This document shows, piece after piece, positions 1 through 13,000 of a stretch of 64,000 bases of DNA (positions within the stretch are counted from its first letter, which is position 1; every line of letters starts with the position of its first letter). Where the stretch lies: the NCBI GenBank assembly GCA_911728455.2, contig OU452229.1, positions 8,050,811 through 8,114,810 of the forward strand. The letters run 5' to 3'. The notes below the pieces were generated by a model, which saw only the letters and a list, made by a program, of their open reading frames with translations, made no database searches and had not been told where the DNA came from. The DNA is from Marthasterias glacialis. Taxonomy: Eukaryota; Echinodermata; Asteroidea; Forcipulatida; Asteriidae. The position numbers and the translations under genes are program-made.

Positions 1-316
1 AAACAACCCAGAACACCTCTTACTGAGAAATAGGCTTGCAAAAGCCAAAACAGAGAAACCACACAGAAAACCTCTTACTGAGAAATATGCTTGCAAAAGC
101 CAAAACAGAGAAACCACCCAGAACACCTCTTACTGAGAAATAGGCTTGCAAAAACCAAAACAGAGAAACCACACAGAACACCTCTTACTGAGAAATAGGC
201 TTGCAAAAGCCAAATCAGAGAAACCACCCAAAACACCACTTACTGAGAAATAGGCTTGCAAAAGCCAAATCAGAGAAACCACCCAGAACACCTCTTACTT
301 AGAAATAGGCTTAGAA
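1..316. repeat. 55-bp tandem repeat, about 5.7 copies
   Basis: The phrase CCTCTTACTGAGAAATAGGC recurs at 16, 71, 126, 181, 236 and 291, a strict 55-bp period with only scattered substitutions. The array runs off the left edge, so its true length is unknown. There are no variable spacers; it is a simple minisatellite. Confidence 0.95.
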
Positions 317-879
317 ATAAGGTGATACATAGTTAGACACTAGGACTGTAATTCGACATCGGATGACGTCTTTTTTTTCAACAGCAACCTCTTGTGACAG
401 CTTAAAAAATTTGCTAAACACCTCAGGTTTTTAAAAACCTGTTGCAAGCTTAAAATAGTATAAAACTTATTGCACATACATGTACTTAAACTTCAATGCC
501 AAGATAAGAAATTAGCAATGATGTCATGGTCATGTAAAACTTTGTCAAATTACACTTGTCAAATTCAATCAAAGTTTATTTTCACAAATTTAAATATTGA
601 GAATCACAGCTGTTTCGATTTGAATCTTTGCATAATCTTTGAATGTTTGATGTATACAATTTCTTTATATATAGAAGTGACCTGATTTAGCCTCGCTTCC
701 TATCTAAACCAGAAGTTAAAATAAAATATATATTATAAAGCTCGATTTAATTGGGTATTTTATGTTCATAAGGAAACATTTTATTTGTTTGGCTTTTAAT
801 TTTTCCCAGCTCTGGTTATCTTCGATAGAGTACATTGTCAGTAGATTTCAAACCAGAATTTCTCAAACAATTAAATTAC
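317..879. other. AT-rich intron stretch, nothing recognised
   Basis: No exon of the host gene, structured repeat or convincing open frame was found between the minisatellite and exon e22. The short plus-strand open frame at 470-685 has no coding character. Confidence 0.5.
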
Positions 880-1057
880 CTGCCATGTGAAAACTGCTCT
901 GTCTTGACTGGTCCTCCCTGACAAACCAGTAACTCCCAAACATAGACCTTTGACGTGACATCAACAACATAAAAAACTGAAGGGCGACTACGTGACCAAG
1001 ATATGGAAACAACTGGCAAATCACCAGTAGAGCTACTCCAACTAAGCAATGGTAACT
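880..1057 (-). CDS. DYNC2I1 (WDR60): WDR60 exon e22 (last in window)
   Basis: The exon carries 2 nt, 58 codons and 2 nt: [20 protein letters not shown], then [20 protein letters not shown]. It is the last complete WD repeat. It ends at a GTAATTTA donor with an incomplete codon, so the C-terminal exon lies to the left of the window. No candidate was seen in 1-879. Confidence 0.94.
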
Positions 1058-4000
1058 CTGAAAATAAACAACATTCATGTCAGCAATTAAAAAAAAAAAA
1101 AAATAAATAAAAAAAGATGAGTTTTGAAAAAAAACTACAATTATACATCACTTTAAAAAGATAAAATGCATCAAAATTATACCTACCAAATGCCAGGCTG
1201 TACAAACATATGCAACCATCGGTGCTTGCTGCCTGCAGAATAAAAACAATCAAGACAAAATCACTTTTGCTTTTAGAAAAATTATTTCAGTTAAATTTTC
1301 CAGAAAAACAAAATGCTGCTATGCAATATTTCAAGAGGTTTTAAATCTTAAATAAAAGACTTTGTCACATGCAGCCATTAGAATCAATGTGACCAAACAG
1401 TGGCTTGAATGGCAATTAATTTGACTCCTTTTAAATGAGAATTAGTATTCATGTTGTTGCTCAGAGAGAATGATAAAGTAATTGGCAGCATAATAAATCT
1501 TACAAAACTAACTAAAACTTGTGAATTTTACAATGAATCCATGACTCAAAAAAATTACATTTAATAAACACGATTAGCATGGAAAGCCGACGTTGACTGA
1601 AAATGCAATCAGTATGGCGGGCAGCATTCTGTGCTTAAATGGAGATGGGATAAGCACCTTGGTGTAGTCCAAATACAGTACATGTTCTGTGTTAAGACTT
1701 TATGAGGGCCTGCGTATATGTAAATGACATTTAAAAACTAGACATTATGTGTTTGTGGACAAACACGTAGCTGTTCCCAAGTTGTTTGTCCTTTGATTAA
1801 GCTTTCCAGACCTTGAAAATGGTCCTACACGATACAAAGTTTATGACTTTTGGACAATTGGCTCAGGAGATGTATTTTTTAATTTAAAGCTTATTTCGAC
1901 CAGAAGTAAAGGTCAAAATGCGGTCATGCGTAATATCTAGATGTCACATTTGATGTGAGCTACAAATGGTACAAAGATAATGACTCTACAAGAATACACC
2001 GATTGCGCGACAATGTTTACATGCCGTCACGTGATCTCCTATTGGGTATGGCGTCATACAGCTGATGAAAAAATACGTATAAATGCATAGGCCGTGACAC
2101 AGAGTGAGTACGAAAACAGTCGATTTTACTTTCGTTAAGCGATGAATTCGTTAATCAGCCCCTATTATTTAAAGTAGTATGTTGTGGCATTAATTTAAAT
2201 CACATCTCTGTCTCATAATTTAACAGAATTCTTAGAAAAAGAGGTTTTTTTTAGCCATGCACTACCGGCATCGGACAACTATTATGTAGCCACCCATCTG
2301 TTATTTTGTTTGTTATGTTGGCCTAAATCACCGTAAAAAAAGGATAAACAACGTTGGAAAAGTGAGCATTAATACCAAGCCCTGCAGAATTTCAAATAGG
2401 CAAAGGAACCACACAGTTTTGGAAAGCAATTTTCTTTGGAGGATTTCAGCTTCAAAACTTTGAAATTTTTGTGTTGAAAAGTGTGTGATGATCGCGGTTG
2501 TCTGGCCTAATGTTCCGTTGTGCGCTGTACACATCGTGCACATTTATACGGTACTTGTACAATTTTCAAGACTTGCTGGAACTGGCCTTACTGGCTTTAT
2601 TCAGCCACTTGAGGGTCTTTGGTACAAACTCTGGAATGTCTTTCACAGATTTCGAGCAAGAAAAGCCTTGATCGAATAAACTAAATGCATTAATCATTGT
2701 GTACCGTACCACGCTTTCCTATGGAGGATTACGTGTGTGTTTACATTTTATATCCAGAAATGGTCACGTGACGCGGGTTGCGCAATTGGTCTATTGGCAC
2801 AGGAGATGTGATTTTTTGAAATTTTGAACTTCCTGTTTGGACTGGAAGTAAAGGTCAAAGTGGGGTCATGCCTGTCATCAAATGTCACAAATGATGCAAG
2901 CTACAAATGATACAAAGATTATGACTACAAGTAATAATTTATGTCCACTTTTGCAACACCATGTCATTTTCCCTAGCAGATATTGAATGATGTGTAGAAA
3001 CGCCATAGTGTAAAATCGGAATATGGGAATGTAAACGGGTCACATCCGATGGGAACCGGGTGGTGTCCGACTAATTCCGAGGGCGGGGTTTCTGACAAAA
3101 AATCAAACTGACGCCTTTTCACCTCCGGACATTTTTGTGACGGACATTAAGTTGTTTTCCTCCATCACCGGCGACAGACTCTGGTGTCCAATACATACAA
3201 ACAACACACCCCTAAAGAAAGCCCACAAAGTGGACGTAGCCACTGCTAACAAAAAGGCTACCTTGATAGACAAATGTAACAAGGAAAAGCCACCAATAGG
3301 CTCAAACGGTGGTTTTGTTAGGGTGGATAAAACGCTGACCAGATCCCAAGCGGGTACTAGTCGGCGAACCAGGGGGCGTGAAACGAACATCCCCTTAAGG
3401 AGCTGCCCAAGAACCCGGCTGTCTGAGGCGGTGGACCCATCCTGAAAACCGTTATGGACAGCTGCAATAGAAAAGTATCGGGGGGATGCAAAGACTTTCT
3501 CCTGCACCACTTGTAAAAGTGATGTAGCCAGCTATCATAGATCTTTTGTGTGGTGGCCACCGGCTGGGGTCTCGCAATTGGTCTATTAATTAAGAATTTT
3601 TACATTTAAAAACTAAGGCAAGGCATTTTTTTAGTGGGCTATATTTCGAAATATGACATTTGCTCCACAGAAAAATTAATTGAAACAAAGAACAATAAAA
3701 ATATAAAAATAATCTGGACAAAAACAATACCTGTTTGGACTGACAGGTCAGAACAGCTAATAAAAAAGAAAAAAAATCTTGACAGAAACTATACCTTTTA
3801 ACACGTTGACTGCCAACTACGAGTATACTCAGACTAACAGGTGTTCCACTTGCTGCCACTACGAGTATACTCATAGAGAATGAAAGGTCTTTGCATTGTA
3901 AATAAAATACACTAGCATCACTGAGGGCGCAATAAATACACTGCTGGCAGTGGTGAGGACATGCTTCAATAAAAGGTTTATGTTCAAATTATTTAAGTTA

Positions 4001-7000
4001 GTACCTATTCAGTATGCGCGCATGCGCATAACACTTGGCAAATGGGAATGCGATGTGAAATTATGCATGGCAGTCAAGGTGTTAATAACACTTCTCATAA
4101 TAACAATTTCTAAACAATTGTAGAAATGTCACTACATTGGAATCCTTTCACACAAAGTCCATCATTTTGTAATATTTCTCAAGCATGAGAAAATTTAGCA
4201 AAGGACCTTTGCTGTTTTCTTTTTTGACAAAGAGTTTACTGTTAGGATAATGGATGTTGACTTGGTATCAAAAACTGACTTGAGCATATTTCTATGAAAA
4301 CTTCAAGGAACAAGTTGCTGTGAATACTTGGCAAACTTTTGCTAGTTTGTTTGCTTGCTTTTTATTTATTTTCTTTTTTAAACCAACTAGCTGGATTTTC
4401 GATCAGAAGACTCTGTTTTAAAATCGAAAGCAAGTTATGCAATTAACGTGAGTAAAACTAAGCATAACAACCTCTCATAAGGAAATTATTGTTAATACTG
4501 TAGTTGGGTAATTTAATACTTGGGTAAGTGTAGAATCTTATGGTCATAGAACATTCGTGAGGTGGTGGTGACACCTAAATTACAAGTCTCAAAAACTTGC
4601 CGTTTGGACAAGATGTGAAAGGCCAAGTCACAAAAGGTATTTTGTTTGTTATCATACACTATTCATCCACAATAGTATTAAAAAAGGGGGACCTGTTTCT
4701 TAGCCGTTTTACAGATCCTTTAACAAAACTCAAAGTAAACCACAATTATTTTTTAATGGAAACTTACCAAAAAATAAGGCAAACCAAAGGGAGAAAAATC
4801 CAATTGGACAACACTGACAGGAGCAGCTTTACAAGAAAGAAAAAAAAATGTGGTAATTTATTTTAGGAATTGTTTATTGTTTCCTTACAAAGGAGGGGTT
4901 TGGTTAGTTGCTCAAACTCAAACTATATTAATAGGGCAGCTTTTCATCAAACTAAAGCCTTGAGAAAATAAGATACATGTATATAATGGGATTGCCATTT
5001 TGTATGCACCACTGCAAGCAACTGTGTATCATGTTATTAGAGGCGTTACTTTGATAATTGGTTAATACCTATCGGTCTTCTGTAGTATTTTGGAGAAACT
5101 CTATCACCATGACGACTTCCATGCAGAATCCCCTGTTTTAAAGATAGAAAACATTTGTTACATATGGTACATCTGTCTGAAGAAAATGATGTCAGCATTA
5201 AGGATGTCCACATCGTTTGCATATTCCAGACTCCATTGCTTTAGTATGTTTTATTATATTGATTCCCTCCATCATATTATCATCAAGGAACCATGGAAAC
5301 TAAAAATGGGAACTCCCCTGACACCAGCCAATTTTAAATGGATCAAAAAGAAAATGTTGTGTCACATTACCCACATTTATATTGTACCATCAGGTCACAT
5401 GCAAATATCTAAATGTAAAAAAAAAAACCTGAATGCTTTAAGCAGGACCATTTTGCATCAAACACATCAAAGCATATTAAGTGGTCATAAAATCTTATTT
5501 TCAAAGGCCTTTTACTTGAATAGATGTTTTTTTAACCCAAGTGATGACCTATAGGCCTGCTCTTTAATGACTTTATGTCAGTATTAACAAAATATTTTCT
5601 GTGCCTCTGCGTGGTATTATTTTTTCGGAACAGCCGGAATAAATTGTTTTTAAAATATTGTTGTCACAATGAAACCCTGACTAAATAATGCAAAGACAAC
5701 AAGGGTTCTCATAAAAAGCACTGGGATTTATTGTTCTCTTTCGAGAAAATTTGAGATGTGTTCAACGTGAATCACAAAACCTTGGTCGTAACCCACAGAT
5801 GATAATTGGCCCCACAGCTGGGATCTATGGTGGAATCTTGGTTTCATCAGACTTACCTCCCATTGAGCCGAATACAATGAAAAACAATGGTGGCAGCCTA
5901 TTGGTCCCCATAATCCTCTTTGTATAACAAAAGGACAAAGGTCTGAAACTGGGCTATGTAACCACCACCCCCCTGGAAAAAGGGAGATTTTGTGCATGAA
6001 CTCCATAACCGTCTGTCCCTCTTTGTACTGGGGAAACAAGGCATTGCACGGTGACTACATGCACTGTGTGTGCTGCACAATGGAATGTTGGGGTATGTTA
6101 ATGTTTGGTATTTTGAGGGTTTTTACTTTATCTGTAATCTGCCCAGGATAATGTTGGCATGTATTCACGTCATGTGTTGTGAACTGGTTAAAAGGCAGAA
6201 CACATGTTGGGGTATCAGCAAAGGGATTGTATGCCTTGATAGAAGTTGCTAGTCAGTAATCAAGGAACTGTGTGGAAGCAGATTGTTTTTTAGCAAATAC
6301 CAACAGCAAAAGAAGAATACTGAATAAGGTTCTTGGCAGCTGAACTCAAAAGATAAATTGTTTTATCTTTAGCGAGTTTGTATGCTCAGATTTATGAAAA
6401 CATAAGACAATTACTTGGTATGTTGGTGGCAACTATTGTCTCAAAGTCACCAAATGAAAGCTATTCTTACCGAATCAGTAGCAACATAGAAGTGGCTTGG
6501 ATCATTCAAGGCAAACTTCATGTCCTTAGCTTGGATTGCTCTTAATGTCTTCCTGTATTTAAAAGTAAATTCTTCAAATGATAATGATTTGAGATCTAAT
6601 CCACATGAAAGTGCTAAATAGAATATATTATATGAATCAAAATAGTCACACCACAAACAAGCTGTAAAGTTCAGCTGACGAAATTGTCAATTAAGAAAAG
6701 CCAAAAGTGACATTCGGTGTTTGTGACATTACAAGTACTTATGAACTGAAAAGTATAAGAGTCACTTAGTTATAATTTTATTGCAGAATAACCCCAAGTA
6801 GTGTTTAAAATACTTTTCACTTGAATTGATGTGATCATTGCCATCAACATTTTCCCTAAAATAACTGAAGTCTAATAGATTAAGAATCACACTAAATCAC
6901 ACCCACAAAATCATCAGATTCACAGTTTTGCAGAATCTTTATTCTTTTTTTACAAATAAGTATATAGCTCTGGCCAGGCCAAATAAGAGTGTTCTGACTT

Positions 7001-10000
7001 AAGCATTTTTATGGAATGACAATTTATGTGATCTACATAGGTTGAAAGTTATCAAAAAGTCAGTTTTACATTAGCTTGTACAGAATGCACAGATCTTTTT
7101 CTTTCTGTTTCCACAAAGTGACAATAATGGTAGATAGTTAATAACTCATTGATAATATATATTTGGTTTGCGATAACACCATGTGATTATATCTACTTTG
7201 CTATATACAGTAGATTGTTCTGTGAGAACTTGTCTGGCTATTATTCTACTACGGCGGCGGAGTAGGTTTTTCAGAATTCGGGAGACAACCACAGAGACCA
7301 ACCACAGTTCTCCTTTCAGGAGAACCAATCAGAGCAGTGCTGACTCTACACTGAAACCTCTGAATACCTATAAAGAGACCAGCATTTCAAACATTCTTCA
7401 GTCTCCTGACGATGACTAGAGCAGGCTAGTCGAAACGTCGAGACCAAACTCACTCCGTGGTAGTGAAGTTATCCGAGAAGTCCCCCCAATCCACTAAGCG
7501 AAAAAAGTAGTAGTAGTCCCGGCCGATTACCTACCCCCAGGTAGTACTTAAAAAGCAGGACAGTTCTTTTCTGAACTACGTTGTCTCCCGAATTCCGAAA
7601 AATCTACTCCGCGGTAGTAGAATAATAGCAAGACAAGTTCTCACAGAACAATCTACTGTATAAAATTATAGCAAAGTAGATATAATCACATGATGTTACC
7701 GCAAACCAAATATACACTGATACCTCACCATGCAATGCCTCAAATCCTATATTCATTGATAATAGATTTTACGTACAAATTTATTATCATATTGGGTGCA
7801 GAATCTCCAATAGGGATACAATTTCAATTCAGCTTCTTAATATGACTGGAAGAAAAGTTCAATTTGGAGCCATTCTCAGCTCTGTTATGTCAACAAAGAC
7901 AAGAATTTACCAGAGAAGATGCATCTACATAATGTAAATTACAGGTACTTAAGTAGATCATGGAGGAAGTTATGGCCATTCAAGGTTTTGATTGTTTTAC
8001 ATCATTCAACTGGAATGGTGACATATTCATGAGTTTTTTTTTATATGAATATGCATTTCAGTAGCAGTATTTGTTTGAAGTTCCAAGTCAGTACATCAAT
8101 GCAATTAAGAGTTACGGCCATTCAAGATTTTCAATGTTTTAGCTCACTCAACTGGAACTGGTGGCATAGTCATGACTTTTATTTTTGCTTGTTTAAATCT
8201 TTATGTCTGTAGTGTTGTTGCAAGTCACTTCAAATCTAGTTCGAAAACATCAACATTTAGTCTGAAGTTGGCTATTTAAAGTCCTAAGGGCAATGTTCAA
8301 CATTGTAAAGCAGAAATAATATTTTTTGTAAGTTCCAAAAACTTCAACATTTCTGTAAACAAAATTGGTTGATAAACACAAAACATTTCACTGAATACTG
8401 ACGGCCGGCTGGCCAGACGTTCCTAAGATAAGACTTGTGAGGTGATCCCTTTCTTTAAAATCACCCCACTTCTTTAAAATCCTGGCACTAGTGTCCTTGA
8501 GAAAGACATTTAATAACTCTTATTGACTCTACTGAATAACGAAGTAGGAGTTGAAGTAGAAAAACCCTTTAATAATAAAATTGCAATTGTACGTTTTAGT
8601 CTTTGATCACAAGTGTGATTAAATAAACCATATTAAATAAAATGAGACATGAAAATGGAAGAATAACAAGTAGAAATGTGAAACAGGTGAAAACAGTGCA
8701 TAGTTGTCCTTTTATATTAAAAATATACACATACATACCTGTTGGAATTATCCAAAACAATAGATGAACTTCTGATGAGTTTTACTTTACCACTTGGAAC
8801 AAGACCTGGAGGATTCAAAGTAGTAATGACTAGTGCTAATTTAAAGATGCATTGTCCGATTTTGGGCCAAAGGCTAAAAAAAAATCAATTTCCTTGAGAA
8901 AACGAATTTAAAAAGTTTAAATGTTTGTGTAACAAAAAATATAAAAAACAAAGAATTCTGATATCAGGAACTCGAGATAGAACACTTTAAAGTTTCCGCG
9001 GGCATTTGCCGACTTCAATTTGATTGGTTTCCCAGTGGCCAATCAGAAGAATCTGCAAGATAATGAATATTCATGATTCTTGTGACCTTTTTTAATATGA
9101 ACGGGTCGCGGCAGGTCCCCTGCGATGCTCTCAGTCGCTACCGGCCCACACGGCTCGCTGTGTGCATACACACAATGTACGTGGTGTATGTACAATGTAC
9201 ATACATCAAGTGCACGATCCGAGCGATAAACTACCACCGGCTCTCTGCTGCAAACACACTGGGCTGGTTAATAGGAGCAGGCCACCGCTGGTCAATTGAC
9301 GGCTCCTACTGTACATGTACAGTTTTGGGTTTTCTCTTTACACCGTGTACAATGTGCACCACACACAACCAACCAGTCGATCGTCATTCTGAAATAATGT
9401 TGCTTGAATATAAACATGAATATTCATACCCTGTGCTGCTGCAATATGCAAATGATGTACGTCATCACTCTGAGAATTAAAAAGCTGGGCCAGCCTTTTA
9501 TTTATTTACGTTTTTTAATTAACTGCCACTAATCCTTGACGGATTTTTTCGCTCAAAATATCAAATGAAAGCTCATAACTTTTTATACCCCGTGATATAA
9601 GCAATTTGAAAGTTTATTCAATTTTTAACCCCCAAATCAGCCTGAAATCGAACAATGCATCTTTAAACCGTTATCATGTTTACTTTCAATCCTGATTCAG
9701 ATACTCACAACCCATGTTTTACTTTGTTAAGTCCCCGCCCCCCTCCCACCCTGTAAATCGCCTTCTGGTCTCATAGAAGATCAAACCTGGTACATGGAGG
9801 ATACAACAATAATGAACCACGTATAACAAAATAAATTAATGACTGAACAAAATGGGTGTGAGGCCTGCAAGCATGCTATATGATTTTCCAAGGCTTGCAC
9901 TCTCACGTAAAGGGTATCGTCCCCCTGACTTTTCAGTTCCAATCAATGCTCTTGATAACAAAGGCAATAAAAATAATGGAAATTTATCTTCCTCTAGTAT

Positions 10001-13000
10001 CCGCAAATTATTTAATTTCACTTCATTTATTAATTTCACAAGAAGGATACAAAAACATCTTTACTATAAAGATGCTTAAATGGGGGCTTCCGGTCATGGG
10101 CGCCGCCATGTTTTTTTCTGCTGGTTTGATGCGTCCCGGGGTAATTTTCGGGGTAAATGTTGGTTTGGGTTTGCGCTGGTGTTCCGACATCCCCCCACCC
10201 CTCGATTGCATGCGTCAACAGACGGACACCGGGTGGGCGGACCCTGAATATGTCTTTTCTGTGGGGGGCTGAGCGTGTGCCGATTGGTCGGCCCTTTACC
10301 CTGGTTGGGGTGTGTTCTGGTCCCATTAGACGTGGTTCGTTTTTTTTGCGACAGGATCCAGTCGTAGTATACATAGGAATTGGAATTGATTCGAATAGAT
10401 TCAACAAGATGTTATCAATATTACTTTTAACTGTTGGTACATTTCATGCCTATTGAAATTAAGCTTTCCTGTGTATCACGGGAGGTAAGGTTTGATGGTG
10501 GCATGCAAATTAATGGTGGGACACAGATAAACTAAAAAAACTAAGGTAATTACCAAAGGCTGACCTCTGACCGGCAACAAAGCTATCTGCCGCGTTGTCA
10601 ATTAACAAAGCTCAAAATGCTGATTCAAGGTTGGGGAGGGTGAAGCTTAACGCCACTAACGCTGAAATAGTCCGCTAAAATTTAATGCATTTTTTATAAA
10701 ACTAACTATGCTTAACAATTGAAATTACTAAAATAACCTATACTGTTATGTTTGCAGTGCTGATACAAAGAGAGCATTTCAACGGTATAATGGTTCACTA
10801 TTTTTGAAAAGAAGTCACCACCTCTGTAAAAATAGAGTGTACCCCAAACGAGATTGCAAAAAGGATTGAGCACTAGACCTTTCTTTTGCAACCTCACAGC
10901 CCGGAGTTTTTGCCATCGAAGATGGAGAAACTACCGGGAGCCGTCAATGCAAAGCAAAAACAGATAATCACAGTTTCCAAAAATGTTACACAACTAATTA
11001 TTCAAAAATTGTTTAAATTTTTTCCGAAACCAATATACGGATGTATTTTCTTCAAAGTTCCAAAAATGATGAATTTAGTTACCATGTCTGTCAACAATAC
11101 TTGAATGCTTTGCTACATTTGGCCGTCCATGCCAAACGCGCGGTTTGTTTATCAAATTTCCATTTCCCTTGCGCCCGACCCCCATGTCTTAATTGTTGAT
11201 TTCTTTGATGTTCTTTTGACCTCTTATCACCCATGACCCGTGGGTATTATATGAAAAGCTTTTTTATACGACTTGAGAACGACCCTTTGTCGACTGGATG
11301 ACTCATGTGGTAGGAAAGAACCAAAGTCCGCCTAAAAAAATTGATTGAAATACAGTTATAACAGCATGTTCAGTTAGGGAGAGATGTCACTCCTTCGTAA
11401 AGATGGTTAAACTGAGATCATTGCTATTACATAATGCCCCAAAAGAGGGACAACCTCATCCATTTTTTACGGATACTACATGAATTTTATTTCCTAGAAA
11501 CTATAAAAGGAGAAACATATAAAATGCACATAATGGTATATTTTCGTCATTCTGGTCATTTTTACATTCACATGGCATCCTAATCTCCGCTTACAAAATG
11601 TTTCTCATTTTGTTAATTCTGTAAGAAAATTTGTTATTGCTTTTTGTACTGATTGACTGAATAACGGTATGAAATAAATACCAGCGATATTAACCTCATA
11701 GTAGTCATGAGCAGCATTATGGTATAGCCTTAAGTATAACCAACAATATATTATTTCCAAGCAAAAAAGAAAAAGAAAGAAAGAAAAAGAAAAAAAGAAG
11801 AAAACAAATAAATATATCAACAATCCCGCACAAATACAGAAAAAAACAGAGATATACAAATCCACAAATGAAGAAAAACAGGTTTAAAAGAAATGCAGAA
11901 ATACACCAATATTTGATGAAATGAAATTCATTAAAAGCCATGCCCCCCCCCCCTTGTGCCCCCATTGAAAAAATCCTGGCTATGCCGGTGCCCCCGCCCC
12001 TCCCCTCCAACGCCTTGTCATGTTACGAAGCATGATTTTGGGGTGTGAATGGCCTGATACATAATATACTCTGTATACTTGGCAATATATAATGTATGCC
12101 AAATGGATATGCAGCTATTTTGATATAACTCTGTGGACCAAAATAACCCTGTATCTGAATAAGCAATTCACCGGTTTCTTTGCATGGAAATGAGGTACTG
12201 ATGGAAGTTGCAAATTTATTAAAGTTGTTGATTTCATTATTTTTGTATTCATAAAGCTCCAGATTTTTTGGGGATTTCTTTGTTTCGTTGTTTATTAAAT
12301 GCAAATTTGTTTGCTGTCCCCCCCCTGTTTCGTTGTTTCTTATATGTATATTTGTCTTTTATTTTTTTAGGGGGGAAGGGGCACCTGGGGGACACTGGTA
12401 ATTTGGGCGGGGGGTGCAGGTGAGCTGCTCTGACCCAAATCCAAAACCTTTCGCATGCCACACGCTCAAAATGTCACTAAGACATAACAACATTGCGTAC
12501 ACATTGCGTTTTAAGCAACCGTTAACAAACCCATTTTATAATATGATGACCCCTGAGTGCCCCTGCAAATTACACCCTTACCCCACACTATATTGACTGC
12601 AACATTTCATACGCAAGCATCTCGCCCACCTAGCGGGTGCGGCGCAAAGTGCAGCATCCCGCTAGTAATGATAAAAACAGTTAAAGAAAACATTGACAGA
12701 CCTACATTAAGAAAAGGTAGCACCCCTGAAGGATTTTAAAAAAAGTCACCTTAATTACTATCAGGCTGATATCCTGATGCTACAATTTAAGAAACAGACA
12801 ACCATAGGCCTTTAGGGCATTAAATATAGAATATGGGTTTGAGAAAAACAAACAATATTGTATAGTGTAAAAATAAAAAAATTACAATTAAAAAAGAATT
12901 ACAAAAAATGAAATGCAGTTAAAAATAAAGTCTACAAGAAGCATTATGATTTATTGGAATTAATAAACACCAATGCTCATGGTGAAGGTACATAACAACT

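Noticed and set aside
1-316. CRISPR-like array
   Set aside because: The 55-bp units are contiguous and lack unique spacers; this is an animal minisatellite.
5090-5554. 154-codon plus-strand gene
   Set aside because: It overlaps WDR60 exon e19 on the other strand and has no domain character.
6447-6656. Longer form of exon e18 using the acceptor at 6614
   Set aside because: It would leave 4 nt at the junction with e17 and shift the frame; the acceptor at 6553 fits.
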